61,110 nucleotides of DNA from an uncultured Clostridia bacterium. GTDB lineage: Bacteria > Bacillota > Clostridia > Christensenellales > Borkfalkiaceae. Below the pieces are notes generated by a model, which saw only the letters and a list, made by a program, of their open reading frames with translations, searched no databases and had not been told where the DNA came from. A program made the translations under genes and the position numbers. Below, piece after piece: positions 24,034 to 32,797 of this stretch (within the stretch, counting starts at the first letter, position 1; each line of letters begins with the position of its first letter). The stretch covers positions 1 through 61,110 of the forward strand of contig CANQMX010000012.1 in NCBI GenBank assembly GCA_947625095.1, in the 5' to 3' direction.

Positions 24034-24974
24034 TAGTTTTCGGAAAATTTTTCGGAAAAAATTTTTACCACTTGCGCACGCGCGCGCTCGCCATATGAAA
24101 TGCCATACCGCCGCGCTCCATAGGAGCGCGGCGGTATGAGGGGGGACAATGCACGGGGCGGGGCGGTATGAGGAAAAAGGTTGCCCCTCCCCCTGTATCC
24201 CCCTCCCCGCGGCTTTGCCGCGGGGAGGGGGATAAGATACACTCCCTCGCTTCGCTCGGTCGGTATGAGGGGGACGGCGGGCGGCAACTCGTTATGAAGG
24301 GGGCTGGCATATGAGAGGAGCACCTCCCCACCACCGCCTGCGGCGGAGCCGTCTCGGGCGAGTAGAAACCCGCCCTCGGTCACCGTTCGCGCCTTCCGAT
24401 GCGCTACTTCGTCGCTATGCTCCTCGTGCCACGCTTGGATTGTAAATAATGCGCGTGGGGCACTCACCGCGGAACGCCTCGCACAGCCCACAGGGCTGAA
24501 AAGAAGGGACTCCCAAAAAAGATTTGTGTAGCAAAGATTTTTTGGGAAGAGGAGGCGCCGCCCTTAAAACAAGCCTTTCGCAAGAAAGGCGCAAACAAAG
24601 GGCGTGCGCCGACGAGGTGCGTTCCGCGACCTCCGAAGGAGGGTAGGCCTTGGGTGGGCGGACTGCGTTTAGGGGAAGATACGCTCGCCTGCCGCCCGTC
24701 CGCTTTCGCGGACGGGCGGCAGGCTCGGTATGAGGAGTGGACTGCGTTAGGGGGATTCTTCGCTAACGCTCAGAATGACGCGGTAGCACGCTCGGTCGGT
24801 ATGAGGAAAGCCAGCGGGACAACGAGATACACCCCTCCCGTCTCGCCGTGCGCGGCGAGACACCCACCCCTCCAAGGGGTGGGCAAGTCGGACTTCGTTG
24901 GGGGGAAGATACGCTCCGCCCCTGCGGGGCGTCGGTATGAGGGGATCATGGGGCGGAATAAGGGGGAAAGTTAC

Positions 24975-25003
24975 AAAAAATTCCCCCTCGGGGAGGGGGA
25001 ATT
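24975..25003 (-). terminator. Terminator of the protease-Opp operon
   Basis: AATTCCCCCTC (24979-24989) pairs with GAGGGGGAATT (24993-25003), and on the minus strand TTTTTT follows. It is the first strong terminator after the small gene at 25143. Confidence 0.75.
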
Positions 25004-25016
25004 GTGAGAATCTCGA

Positions 25017-25163
25017 TAAGAATGTCCGGCCGTGAAGTAAGAATATCCAGCAGTGAAGGCGGAAGGTTCAGCCGTGAAATCGGAATGTCAGGCCGCGAAG
25101 TAAGAATATCCAGCCGTGAAGTTGAAAGGTTCAGCAGTGTAGTCAGAATGTCCAGCCGTGAAG
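25017..25163. repeat. 7 x 21-bp tandem repeat overlapping a gene end
   Basis: Seven units of exactly 21 nt, consensus TAAGAATATCCAGCCGTGAAG with variation. The rightmost unit (25143-25163) encodes, on the minus strand, the last six codons LHGWTF and the stop of the 86-residue protein. The other six lie beyond the stop. Unit length is seven codons. Confidence 0.9.
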
Positions 25164-25403
25164 CCAGAGGTAGATGACGAGCACCGCGGCCGTGAAACCC
25201 AAGAGCACCATCAGGAACGCGGGCAGGTACGCAAGATACCCCGCGCGCACCAGCGCGCGCTTTTCCTTGCGCGTCGGCTTATCCTCTTCCTTCACCTTGC
25301 CCGCCGTGGGATTGTACCACGGCATCCCCTCGACGTTCATTTCGGCGATCGTTCTGCCGTCGTCATCGGGCGGGAGCGGCTTTTTCTTTTTTTTGCCCAA
25401 CAT
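25143..25403 (-). CDS. 86-residue membrane protein at the end of the Opp operon
   Basis: It starts MLGKKKKKPLPPDDDGRTI, has the segment AEMNVEGMPWYNP, a Lys/Glu-rich middle and one or two hydrophobic helices (about residues 58-83) up to the C-terminus LHGWTF. The basic N-terminus is likely cytoplasmic. ATG 25403 lies 2 nt after the oppF stop with AGGAG inside oppF, so it is co-translated. It may be a small accessory of the transporter; that is inference. Its 3' end forms the first unit of the 21-bp tandem repeat. Confidence 0.75.
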   Translation of the reverse strand: MLGKKKKKPLPPDDDGRTIAEMNVEGMPWYNPTAGKVKEEDKPTRKEKRALVRAGYLAYLPAFLMVLLGFTAAVLVIYLWLHGWTF

Positions 25404-25405
25404 TT

Positions 25406-26614
25406 TTACTCCTGCGGGTACAGGTGGCACGCGCAGAGATGGCCGTTCCCGTAGTCGATGAACTTGGGCGCGACCTCCTTGCAGATATCCATGCAGTGCG
25501 AGCACCGCGTGTGGAACTTGCAGCCCTTGGGCGGATTGGCGGGGCTGGGAATATCCCCCTCCAATATGATGCGGTTGACACGGTAGTGCGGGTCGGGCAC
25601 AGGCACTGCCGAGAGGAGCGCCAATGTGTACGGGTGCATCGGGCTGTTGAAGATGGCGTTCTTCGACCCCATCTCCACAAAGTTGCCGAGATACATCACC
25701 CCGACGCGATCCGAGATGTGCTTGACGACGGAGAGATCGTGCGAGATGAACATATAGGTGAGCTGCATATCGTCCTGCAACTCCTTGAGGAGGTTGACGA
25801 TCTGCGCCTGAATGGAGACATCGAGCGCCGAGACGGGTTCATCGCACACGACGAACTTGGGCTTTAACGCGAGGGCGCGCGCGATGCAGATGCGCTGGCG
25901 CTGGCCGCCCGAAAATTCGTGCGGGTAGCGGTCGAAATAGAAATCTTGCAGGCCGCACTTGCGCATGACCGAGATGATGTAGTCGCGATAGTCGCTCTTG
26001 GACACGATGCCGTGCACCTTGACCGCCTCGCCGATGATCTCGCCCACGGGAAGCCGCGGCGGGAGACTGCTGTATGGGTCTTGAAAGACGATCTGCATCT
26101 GCGGACGGATCTTGCGCAGCTCCGCCGCCTTCATCTTGGTGATATCCTTCCCGTCGAACACGACGCTCCCCGCCGTGATATCGAGAAGGCGCAGAATACT
26201 CCTGCCCATCGTGCTCTTGCCGCAGCCCGATTCGCCGACAACGCCCAGCGTTTCGCCTTGCGCGATATTGAAACTCACGCCGTCGACCGCCTTGACGTAC
26301 GTCTTGCGGTATTCCAATTTGTGCTTGGTCTTAAACGCCTCCTGCGGCGCTTCGCCTTCGCCCTCGGGCGCGGATTCTGCCGTTTCGGGCTGCGCTTCGG
26401 GCTGTGCCGCTTCCTCCCCTTCTCCCTCCGCTTGCTCTGCGGCGGGTTCGGCGGGCGCGACGGGCACTTTCTCCTTGACGAGCTTCCACTCCTTGCGGAT
26501 GAGGAAGTACTTTTTGAGATCGCGCACTTCGAGGAGGTTGCTGTTTTCCTGCTGCGCCTCTGCGGCTGCGGTTGCCTGCACCTCTGTTGCCGCGGTTTGC
26601 TGCTCGACGCTCAT
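25406..26614 (-). CDS. oppF: Oligopeptide ABC transporter ATP-binding protein OppF
   Basis: The 402-residue ATPase has Walker [11 protein letters not shown]-loop FQDPYSSLPPR, signature FSGGQRQRICIARAL and Walker B FVVCDEP, plus the OppF C-terminal region with a four-Cys cluster pattern around CKFHTRCSHCMDIC, as in dipeptide/oligopeptide ATPases. Two oddities: an Ala/Gln/Glu-rich N-terminal 25 residues, and an insert of about 60 acidic Ala/Glu/Pro residues between the first strand (LIRKEWK) and the Walker A region. ATG 26614 overlaps the oppD stop by 4 nt, with AAAGGAGG upstream. Confidence 0.93.
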   Translation of the reverse strand: MSVEQQTAATEVQATAAAEAQQENSNLLEVRDLKKYFLIRKEWKLVKEKVPVAPAEPAAEQAEGEGEEAAQPEAQPETAESAPEGEGEAPQEAFKTKHKLEYRKTYVKAVDGVSFNIAQGETLGVVGESGCGKSTMGRSILRLLDITAGSVVFDGKDITKMKAAELRKIRPQMQIVFQDPYSSLPPRLPVGEIIGEAVKVHGIVSKSDYRDYIISVMRKCGLQDFYFDRYPHEFSGGQRQRICIARALALKPKFVVCDEPVSALDVSIQAQIVNLLKELQDDMQLTYMFISHDLSVVKHISDRVGVMYLGNFVEMGSKNAIFNSPMHPYTLALLSAVPVPDPHYRVNRIILEGDIPSPANPPKGCKFHTRCSHCMDICKEVAPKFIDYGNGHLCACHLYPQE

Positions 26615-27996
26615 TGCTCTTCCTCCTTTCCGCCCGCATAGTAGCACGCCACGCTGTGCGTGGGAGTGACCTGCACGAGAGGCGGATATTCTCCCTCACA
26701 CTTTTTGCCGCAGCGTTCGCAGCGGTCTCTGAAATAGCAGTACTTGGGCATATCGATGGGATTGGGCACCTGCCCCTTGATACTGTAAAGCCAATCGCTA
26801 TCCTTGTTGAGCACGGGCTTGCTCTTTTGCAGACCCACCGTGTAGGGGTGCATGGGGGAATCGAAGATGTCCTCGACCGTGCCCTTTTCGATGACGCGAC
26901 CCGCATACATGACGACGACGTAGTCCGCCATGCCTGCAATGACCCCGAGATCGTGCGTGATGAGCATGATGCTGCCGTTGATCTTCTCCTTGATGCCCTT
27001 CAAGAGATCCAACACCTGCGCCTGAATGGTGACGTCGAGCGCCGTGGTTGGCTCATCCGCGATGATGAGTTTGGGGTTGCACGCGAGCGCCATTGCGATC
27101 ATGACGCGCTGGCGCATCCCGCCCGAGAGTTCGTGCGGGTAACTCTTATAGACATTGTCCGCCATGGCGATGCCGACCAAATTCAGCATCTCGATGGAGC
27201 GCGCCTTGGCGAGCGCCTTGTCCGCGCCCGGGGTGTGCAGGAGCACGACCTCGTCGAGCTGGTTGCCGATGGTGAACAGCGGGTTGAGGCTCGTCATCGG
27301 CTCCTGGAAGATCATGGAGATCTCCTTTCCGCGGATCTTGCGCATATCGTTCGTCGGCATCTTGGCGATGTCGTACGTCTTGTCCTCCATCTCGAAGGCG
27401 GGAAAGCCGTTGCCGTCCTTCGCCTGCACGGGCACCATGACGGGGTTGCCCGCCTTATCGAGCACGGGACGACCCTTTTTATCCAACTTGGGCGCGGTCT
27501 TGACGACCTTTTCGCCATCCTTTTCCTCGTACTCCCAAATGGGAATGGGCTTGCCGTCCTCGCCGCGCTTATAGTCCTGCGTCTGGAAGCGGATGGAACC
27601 GTTTACGATCTGCCCCTGCGGCGCTTGCACGAGTTGCATGACGGAGAGCGATGTGACCGACTTTCCGCAGCCCGATTCGCCGACGACGCCGACGACCGAG
27701 CTCTTGGGGATCTCAAAACTGACGCCGTCCACCGACTTGGAGACGCCCGCATCGGTGAAAAAGTAGGTGCAGAGGTTTTCGATCTCCAAGATGTTGCCGG
27801 GGTCTTTCATCTCCGTGAGATATTCCGCTTCGGAGACGTGGCGCGCCTTCTTCTTTTCGTATTCGCGCGTCGTCTTGGCGTTTTCGCGCGCGATCTTGCG
27901 GGCTTCCTTGCCCGAGATGTAGTGGGGATCATCCTTGTGCGTGGCGTGCCTGTACCATGCCTTGACGCGCCCGAGCAAATTCTTCTTTTCTGCCAT
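26611..27996 (-). CDS. oppD: Oligopeptide ABC transporter ATP-binding protein OppD
   Basis: The 461-residue ATPase carries [50 protein letters not shown] and the C-terminal CxxRC-type cluster ([14 protein letters not shown]). It is about 120 residues longer than usual: a basic N-terminal extension of some 60 residues (ending near [11 protein letters not shown]), and an insert of some 65 residues between Walker A and the Q-loop ([15 protein letters not shown]). Reading is uninterrupted, so these are real extensions, not a frameshift. Start 27996 is 3 nt after the oppC stop. Confidence 0.93.
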   Translation of the reverse strand: MAEKKNLLGRVKAWYRHATHKDDPHYISGKEARKIARENAKTTREYEKKKARHVSEAEYLTEMKDPGNILEIENLCTYFFTDAGVSKSVDGVSFEIPKSSVVGVVGESGCGKSVTSLSVMQLVQAPQGQIVNGSIRFQTQDYKRGEDGKPIPIWEYEEKDGEKVVKTAPKLDKKGRPVLDKAGNPVMVPVQAKDGNGFPAFEMEDKTYDIAKMPTNDMRKIRGKEISMIFQEPMTSLNPLFTIGNQLDEVVLLHTPGADKALAKARSIEMLNLVGIAMADNVYKSYPHELSGGMRQRVMIAMALACNPKLIIADEPTTALDVTIQAQVLDLLKGIKEKINGSIMLITHDLGVIAGMADYVVVMYAGRVIEKGTVEDIFDSPMHPYTVGLQKSKPVLNKDSDWLYSIKGQVPNPIDMPKYCYFRDRCERCGKKCEGEYPPLVQVTPTHSVACYYAGGKEEEQ

Positions 27997-27999
27997 ACC

Positions 28000-29136
28000 T
28001 TACCTCTTCATCTTGGGATCGAGCGCATCCCGAAGTCCGTCGCCGATGAAGTTGAACGCGAGAACGGCGAGAATGATCATGATGCCGGCGGGAAGCCAAC
28101 ATTCGACATAGTAGTTGAGAATTGCCGTGTTGCCGACGGCAGACTGCACCATCTGCCCCCACGAAGCAGCCTCCGGAGGCACGCCGAGGCCGATGAAACT
28201 GAGCGTTGCCTCGTATAGAATGATGCTGCCGAGGCCGAGCGTCATGGACACGATGAGCTGCGGCATGACGTTGGGAATGAGGTGGCGGAAGATCTTGCGC
28301 GACGGGCTGAACCCGAGCGCCTCCGTGGCCACCATGTACTCCTGCTCGCGTAGGAATAGGATCTGCCCGCGCACGAGACGCGCGACGCCCGTCCAACTCA
28401 ATAGCGCGAGACACGCCATCATGATGTATATCCGCAAGTCCGCCGAGACTTCCGTACTTTCGAGGATCGCGCCTATGATGAGCAGGATGGGTAGCGACGG
28501 GATACAGTTCAGAATATCCACGATACGCATGATGACCATATCCACCCACTTGCCGAAATACCCCGCAAGACCGCCCAAGATGATGCCGATGATGGTATAG
28601 ATGAGAACGACGAGGAAACTCAAGAGAATGGAGAGCCGCCCGCCGTACATGAGGCGCACGAAGATATCGCGGCCGTTTTGATCCGTGCCCAAAACGTGCA
28701 GGCGCGCGGCCTTGTCGCTCGTCGCCTTGCTGTACGTGAAGGGCGCGGCGTTGGAGTTGATATCCGACATGATGAGGCTATCGGTGTACACCGTGTACTT
28801 GTTGCCCGCTTCATCCTCCGCTTCCATGATGCGGTAGGAATACCTTACTTCCGTGCCCGTTCTATCGACCTCTTCCTCCTGCCAGCCCACAAAGACAGGC
28901 CCGAGGAAGGAGAAGAGAAGCAAAAAGACAAACATGATGAGACCCGCAACGCACAGACGCGAGCGGAAAAACCGCTTCATGACGAGACGGAAGGGCGAGA
29001 TGATGCGCACACGGTCGGCGACGGATTCCACCGCCTCCGTTTGTTGCGCTTCGGGCTGCTGCGCCTCGGGCTGCTGCGCTTCGGGCGCGGAAACCGCTTG
29101 TTGCGCCTCGGTTGTGATCTTTTCTTCTTCTTGCAT
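28000..29136 (-). CDS. oppC: Oligopeptide ABC transporter permease OppC
   Basis: A 378-residue permease: the N-terminal cytoplasmic part has repeated PEAQQ units (residues about 18-35), then the first membrane helix (CVAGLIMFVFLLLFSFLGPV), an extracytoplasmic loop of about 100 residues, and five further helices. The coupling motif EALGFSPSRKIFRHLIPNV marks the contact with the ATPases. The start lies 14 nt after the oppB stop. Confidence 0.94.
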   Translation of the reverse strand: MQEEEKITTEAQQAVSAPEAQQPEAQQPEAQQTEAVESVADRVRIISPFRLVMKRFFRSRLCVAGLIMFVFLLLFSFLGPVFVGWQEEEVDRTGTEVRYSYRIMEAEDEAGNKYTVYTDSLIMSDINSNAAPFTYSKATSDKAARLHVLGTDQNGRDIFVRLMYGGRLSILLSFLVVLIYTIIGIILGGLAGYFGKWVDMVIMRIVDILNCIPSLPILLIIGAILESTEVSADLRIYIMMACLALLSWTGVARLVRGQILFLREQEYMVATEALGFSPSRKIFRHLIPNVMPQLIVSMTLGLGSIILYEATLSFIGLGVPPEAASWGQMVQSAVGNTAILNYYVECWLPAGIMIILAVLAFNFIGDGLRDALDPKMKR

Positions 29137-29150
29137 ATGTGCGGTCTCCT

Positions 29151-30137
29151 CTATTTGCTGATTTTGATGCGCGGGTCGACGACCATGTACATGATATCCG
29201 AAAGGAGCGTGCCGAGCACCGTCAGAATTGCGATGAACATATTATACCCCATGATGAAGGGGATATCGCCCTGTTTTAGGGCGTTGTACGCGATCTGACC
29301 GATGCCGGGGAGCGCAAAGACCTGCTCCAAGATCATCATGCCGCCGAAGAGGCTCGGGATGATGCCCGCGATCATCGTGACGAGGGGCACCATGGTGTTG
29401 CGGAACACGTGCTTGTAGATGACGGTGCGCTCGGAGAGGCCCTTGGCGCGCGCCGTGCGGATGTAATCCTGGTTGAGAACTTCCAAGGTGTTCGTACGCG
29501 TGTGGCGCATGAGGCCGCCCACCGAGATGATGGTGATGGCGATCATGGGGAGCACAATGTGCCAAAGTTCGTTGCCGAACTTCGCCGCGCCCGTGAGATA
29601 GGGGTCTACGATGCCCTGCGAGGGGAACCAGCCCAAATCGTAGGAGAACACTTTAATGAGCAGGATGGCGATGAAGAACGACGGGAAGGAGATACCGATC
29701 ATCGCAAAGACCGTGGTCGTATAGTCGATGGCGCCGTACTGCTTGGTCGCCGCCTTGATGCCGAGCGGGATGGCGATGACGAACTCCAAGACATACGCCG
29801 CAATGGCGATGCCGAAGGAGATCCACATATGCTCGGAGATGACGGTGGTGACGGGCTGGTTGTAGAGGAACGACGTGCCCAAATCGCCCGAGAGCGCCGC
29901 GATGAGCCACTTCCAATACCCGCGCAAAATGCCGACAAAGGAACTATCCTCCAAGCCGTAGAGCGTTTTGATGCGGTAGAGTTCCTCTTTGTTGATGGTG
30001 CCCTGCGTCATCTGCGAAAGAAATTTGTTCTCGACGTAGTCCATGGGGAGACACCGCACGAGGATGTACAGAATGATGGACACCGCGAACAAGATCAGAA
30101 TGGAATATAAAATTCTTTTGATGATGTATTTAACCAT
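29151..30137 (-). CDS. oppB: Oligopeptide ABC transporter permease OppB
   Basis: A 328-residue permease with six membrane helices. The N-terminus IIKRILYSILILFAVSIILYIL is typical, and the coupling motif is RAKGLSERTVIYKHVFRNT. It forms the channel with OppC. It follows oppA after a 69-nt gap containing a 9-bp hairpin. Confidence 0.95.
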   Translation of the reverse strand: MVKYIIKRILYSILILFAVSIILYILVRCLPMDYVENKFLSQMTQGTINKEELYRIKTLYGLEDSSFVGILRGYWKWLIAALSGDLGTSFLYNQPVTTVISEHMWISFGIAIAAYVLEFVIAIPLGIKAATKQYGAIDYTTTVFAMIGISFPSFFIAILLIKVFSYDLGWFPSQGIVDPYLTGAAKFGNELWHIVLPMIAITIISVGGLMRHTRTNTLEVLNQDYIRTARAKGLSERTVIYKHVFRNTMVPLVTMIAGIIPSLFGGMMILEQVFALPGIGQIAYNALKQGDIPFIMGYNMFIAILTVLGTLLSDIMYMVVDPRIKISK

Positions 30138-30156
30138 GTTCCCTCAAAACGGCCTG

Positions 30157-30185
30157 TTCGCACCGCGCGAATTGCACGGTGCGAA
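30157..30185 (-). other. Hairpin between oppA and oppB
   Basis: TTCGCACCG (30157-30165) pairs with CGGTGCGAA (30177-30185). Such stem-loops behind binding-protein genes often protect the upstream mRNA and reduce expression of the distal genes. There is no T-tract, so read-through into oppB is expected. Confidence 0.6.
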
Positions 30186-30206
30186 GCCGAAGTACTGTGA
30201 AATAAA

Positions 30207-32747
30207 TCAGGCGAAGTTGACTTCCCAAATGCGTGAGAGCGGGGACTGGAACGCCGTGGATTCGGCAAAGAGCGCGAGCGTCGCGTCGTCGAACAGTCCT
30301 CTCGGGTAGACGTAGAGCGCCTTTCTTTGATAGGTGGGAAGTTCAACGGCGAGTTCCATGACGAGGTCGAGCGCGCACTTCCCGCCGTCATCCGGCGTGC
30401 CCGAATACGCCTTGTAGCGCTCGGAGACGACGGTCGTCTGTCTGCCCTGTTCGATGCGAATTGCCAACTCTTCAAGGAGGTCTTTTTGCCTTCCCACTGT
30501 GCTGTTCGCATTGATATCGGCGTCCTCGATCCAAGGGAAGCCCCAAGCGAGGATACTCGTTGCCGACGAATCCTTGTGGTAGACCTGGTACATATCGGGG
30601 TCGGAGGAAGAACTCCACGCAGCCGCCCACACTTCGAGCCGTCCTGCGGCGAGTTTGGAGAGCGCGGTGGAATCGCGCGAGACCGTGACATCAAAGCCGA
30701 TATCGTTCAAAATTTCCGCCGCTCTGACCATGCAACTGTAGGCGGGGTGATCTTCGCTGTCGCCCGCGATGGTGAAGGTGAATTTCAGCCGTTCGTTGTT
30801 CTTTACAAGGAAGCCGTTGGAATCGGGCTGATACCCTGCTCTTAGCGCATATTCCTTGGATTTTTCACCTGTCGCATCGAAGGGGTAGTATGCCGTGGCG
30901 TCTTCAGGATAATATTTTTCGAGCACCGTGGACATAGGTCGATAGATGGCGGTAGCGAGGTTATCGCTGCCGTAGTAGTCGATGCAGAGTTTGGTATTCA
31001 TGGCGGACATAATTGCCTTGCGGATGTTGAGGTCCTGCACGTAACTTGCGTTGATGCCGATGTAGCCGTAGCCGAGATTCTCGGTGAGCGTGGAGGCGAG
31101 AATTTTTCTATCCTCTCCGGAGAGATTTTCGATCATCTCGTTGGTGGCGGAGGGAGAGGCAAAGTTGATATCGCCCGTCTTGACACTCTCGTAGAGAAGG
31201 GAGGTGTTGATGACCTTGTAGCAGAGTTTTTTGATCTTTGGCTCGCCGAGCATGAAGTTCTCATTGCTCTGCAAGTAGACGATGTTGTCGCTGAAAAATC
31301 TGCTCTTGCTGTTCTTCAACGCATTCAGATCGGTGGGCGGATTGCTATCCGCCGTGGAGGCGCGATAGGGACCTGCGCCGAGGGGCACCTGAATGACGCG
31401 GACGCTATCCATAAAGTCGCTGTCGCCGAATTCCACGCCGAAGTACTCCTTATCCTTTTCGAGGCTGAATTTGCTCGCCGTGGAGGAATAATAGTGCATG
31501 GGCGCGACCGTAAAGCCGAAGTTCTGGATGGCCTTGGGATCTTCGCCATTGATACGAATGTGGAGCACATCGCGCGCCTTGTCGAGGGGCCTGGAGCCGC
31601 TCGCCGTGGGAAGCGCGCTCAGGTTCTCCATGGTGATGCCCGAAATCGTGCGCACCTGCATATCGTCGCCGATGATCGTCTTGATCGCCTCGCCACGAAG
31701 ATACTGGTGGAAGGTGTTGGCCGTCGCATAGTACGTGATGACATTGTACAGGTTGGTTTTATAAGCCTTGGTGGCACTCTCTTTGCCGTCACGCAACATA
31801 TATCTGAACACGAAATCTGTGAGAGTAGCCTTGTCCTTTGCGGTATTTTTATCGTAACCGTAAGAGGGCGTGTACCACTTTGTGATCTCCCCCGTTTGCG
31901 GGTCTGTCTCTTTTTCCGTCTTCAGAGAGAGCAAACCGTAATTGTACATGAAGATCTGCCAATAATCCGTGATAATCTTTTTGCCGTCCTTATCGACATA
32001 CTTTTCGTAGTCCTCGAGGTTGGAGGACATGGCGGTGTTCCAGTCGGTATCGATCTCCTCCTTGAAGAGCTCTTCGACCTTCGCGATATCATCTATGGCG
32101 TGCTCTTTGGTTTCTAAATCGCTGTAGTTGCCCGTGTTGCCATCCATCGCCCAGTCTCTGAGAGCGCTGAGGCGAGTTGTAACCTCAAATTCAAGCGCAC
32201 CCTCAAAGCCCTCTTGGCCTGCCACGGTGGGCGACTGCGTTCTGTACGCCCGCAAGCCCTGAATATCCACGGAATACATGGTGGCAGAACCCGTGTAGGC
32301 GGGGTCGAGATACATATAGATATTGAAGAGGACATCCTGCTTTGTGAGCGGCGTGCCATCCGAGAATACGATATCGTCCTTGAGGGCGAAATAGTAATCG
32401 GTATAGTAGCCGCGATCAATGCCATCCACCTCGTCGCGGGTAGTTTTACTACCCGTCGTGACGAAGCTGTAATCGTAGGCGACGCAGGGTTCATCGACCC
32501 CTGCGACGATCTCCCCCTTGCTATCGGTGGAGAGCATCCCGATCATCGTCTGCCCGACGATATCGCCATCCGTGCCCGAGGTGTAGAAGAACGGGTTAAA
32601 AACGCCGTCCGGAAGGTCAGTACCCAAAATGAGCGCGTCCGCGCCGCTTCCGCCACCGCAGGCAGCGAGGCAGCCGCACGCAAGCCCCACCGCCATGGTG
32701 AGACCCATTGCCGTTGCAATGATACGCAATACCTTTTTCTTTTTCAT
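30207..32747 (-). CDS. oppA: Oligopeptide-binding lipoprotein OppA-like
   Basis: An 846-residue substrate-binding lipoprotein (lipobox LAAC, Cys30), family SBP_bac_5. That family is normally 500-600 residues, so this one is enlarged, with extra sequence around residues 200-330 (EELFKEEIDTDWNT to DKATLTDFVFRYML). The family pattern DDIVFSDGTPLTKQDVLFN is near residue 130. It delivers peptides to OppBC at the outer face of the membrane. It follows the lipoprotein at 32798 after 50 nt. Confidence 0.9.
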   Translation of the reverse strand: MKKKKVLRIIATAMGLTMAVGLACGCLAACGGGSGADALILGTDLPDGVFNPFFYTSGTDGDIVGQTMIGMLSTDSKGEIVAGVDEPCVAYDYSFVTTGSKTTRDEVDGIDRGYYTDYYFALKDDIVFSDGTPLTKQDVLFNIYMYLDPAYTGSATMYSVDIQGLRAYRTQSPTVAGQEGFEGALEFEVTTRLSALRDWAMDGNTGNYSDLETKEHAIDDIAKVEELFKEEIDTDWNTAMSSNLEDYEKYVDKDGKKIITDYWQIFMYNYGLLSLKTEKETDPQTGEITKWYTPSYGYDKNTAKDKATLTDFVFRYMLRDGKESATKAYKTNLYNVITYYATANTFHQYLRGEAIKTIIGDDMQVRTISGITMENLSALPTASGSRPLDKARDVLHIRINGEDPKAIQNFGFTVAPMHYYSSTASKFSLEKDKEYFGVEFGDSDFMDSVRVIQVPLGAGPYRASTADSNPPTDLNALKNSKSRFFSDNIVYLQSNENFMLGEPKIKKLCYKVINTSLLYESVKTGDINFASPSATNEMIENLSGEDRKILASTLTENLGYGYIGINASYVQDLNIRKAIMSAMNTKLCIDYYGSDNLATAIYRPMSTVLEKYYPEDATAYYPFDATGEKSKEYALRAGYQPDSNGFLVKNNERLKFTFTIAGDSEDHPAYSCMVRAAEILNDIGFDVTVSRDSTALSKLAAGRLEVWAAAWSSSSDPDMYQVYHKDSSATSILAWGFPWIEDADINANSTVGRQKDLLEELAIRIEQGRQTTVVSERYKAYSGTPDDGGKCALDLVMELAVELPTYQRKALYVYPRGLFDDATLALFAESTAFQSPLSRIWEVNFA

Positions 32748-32797
32748 AAATCCTCCTGTGAACGTACACTATTCAAATTTTTATCTGTCGCTCCGCG

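Larger units (their letters stand above)
23337..24974. repeat. Repeat island 6
   Basis: About 1.6 kb. It starts with a degenerate tandem repeat (23399-23530, units near CGCACGCAAAGAATATCTCC), then about 500 nt of unique sequence holding a leftward promoter and a tiny leader frame, then repeats mostly inverted relative to islands 1-5: hairpins at 24234-24269, 24676-24734 and 24906-24941, a GATTCTTCG...CAGAATGAC hairpin (24754-24779), and the inverted 275-nt block 24378-24652. Confidence 0.75.

Noticed and set aside
23540-24050. Possible group II intron or retron remnant
   Set aside because: I found no domain V-like hairpin, no GUGYG boundary and no reverse transcriptase frame. It is kept only as an orphan promoter and leader.
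25017-25163. Possible small CRISPR array
   Set aside because: The 21-nt units are contiguous without spacers and one unit is coding, so it is a tandem repeat. No cas gene is in the window.
26572-28218. Long plus-strand open frames opposite oppD and oppF
   Set aside because: No ribosome site and no family. The opposite strand encodes complete ABC ATPases.
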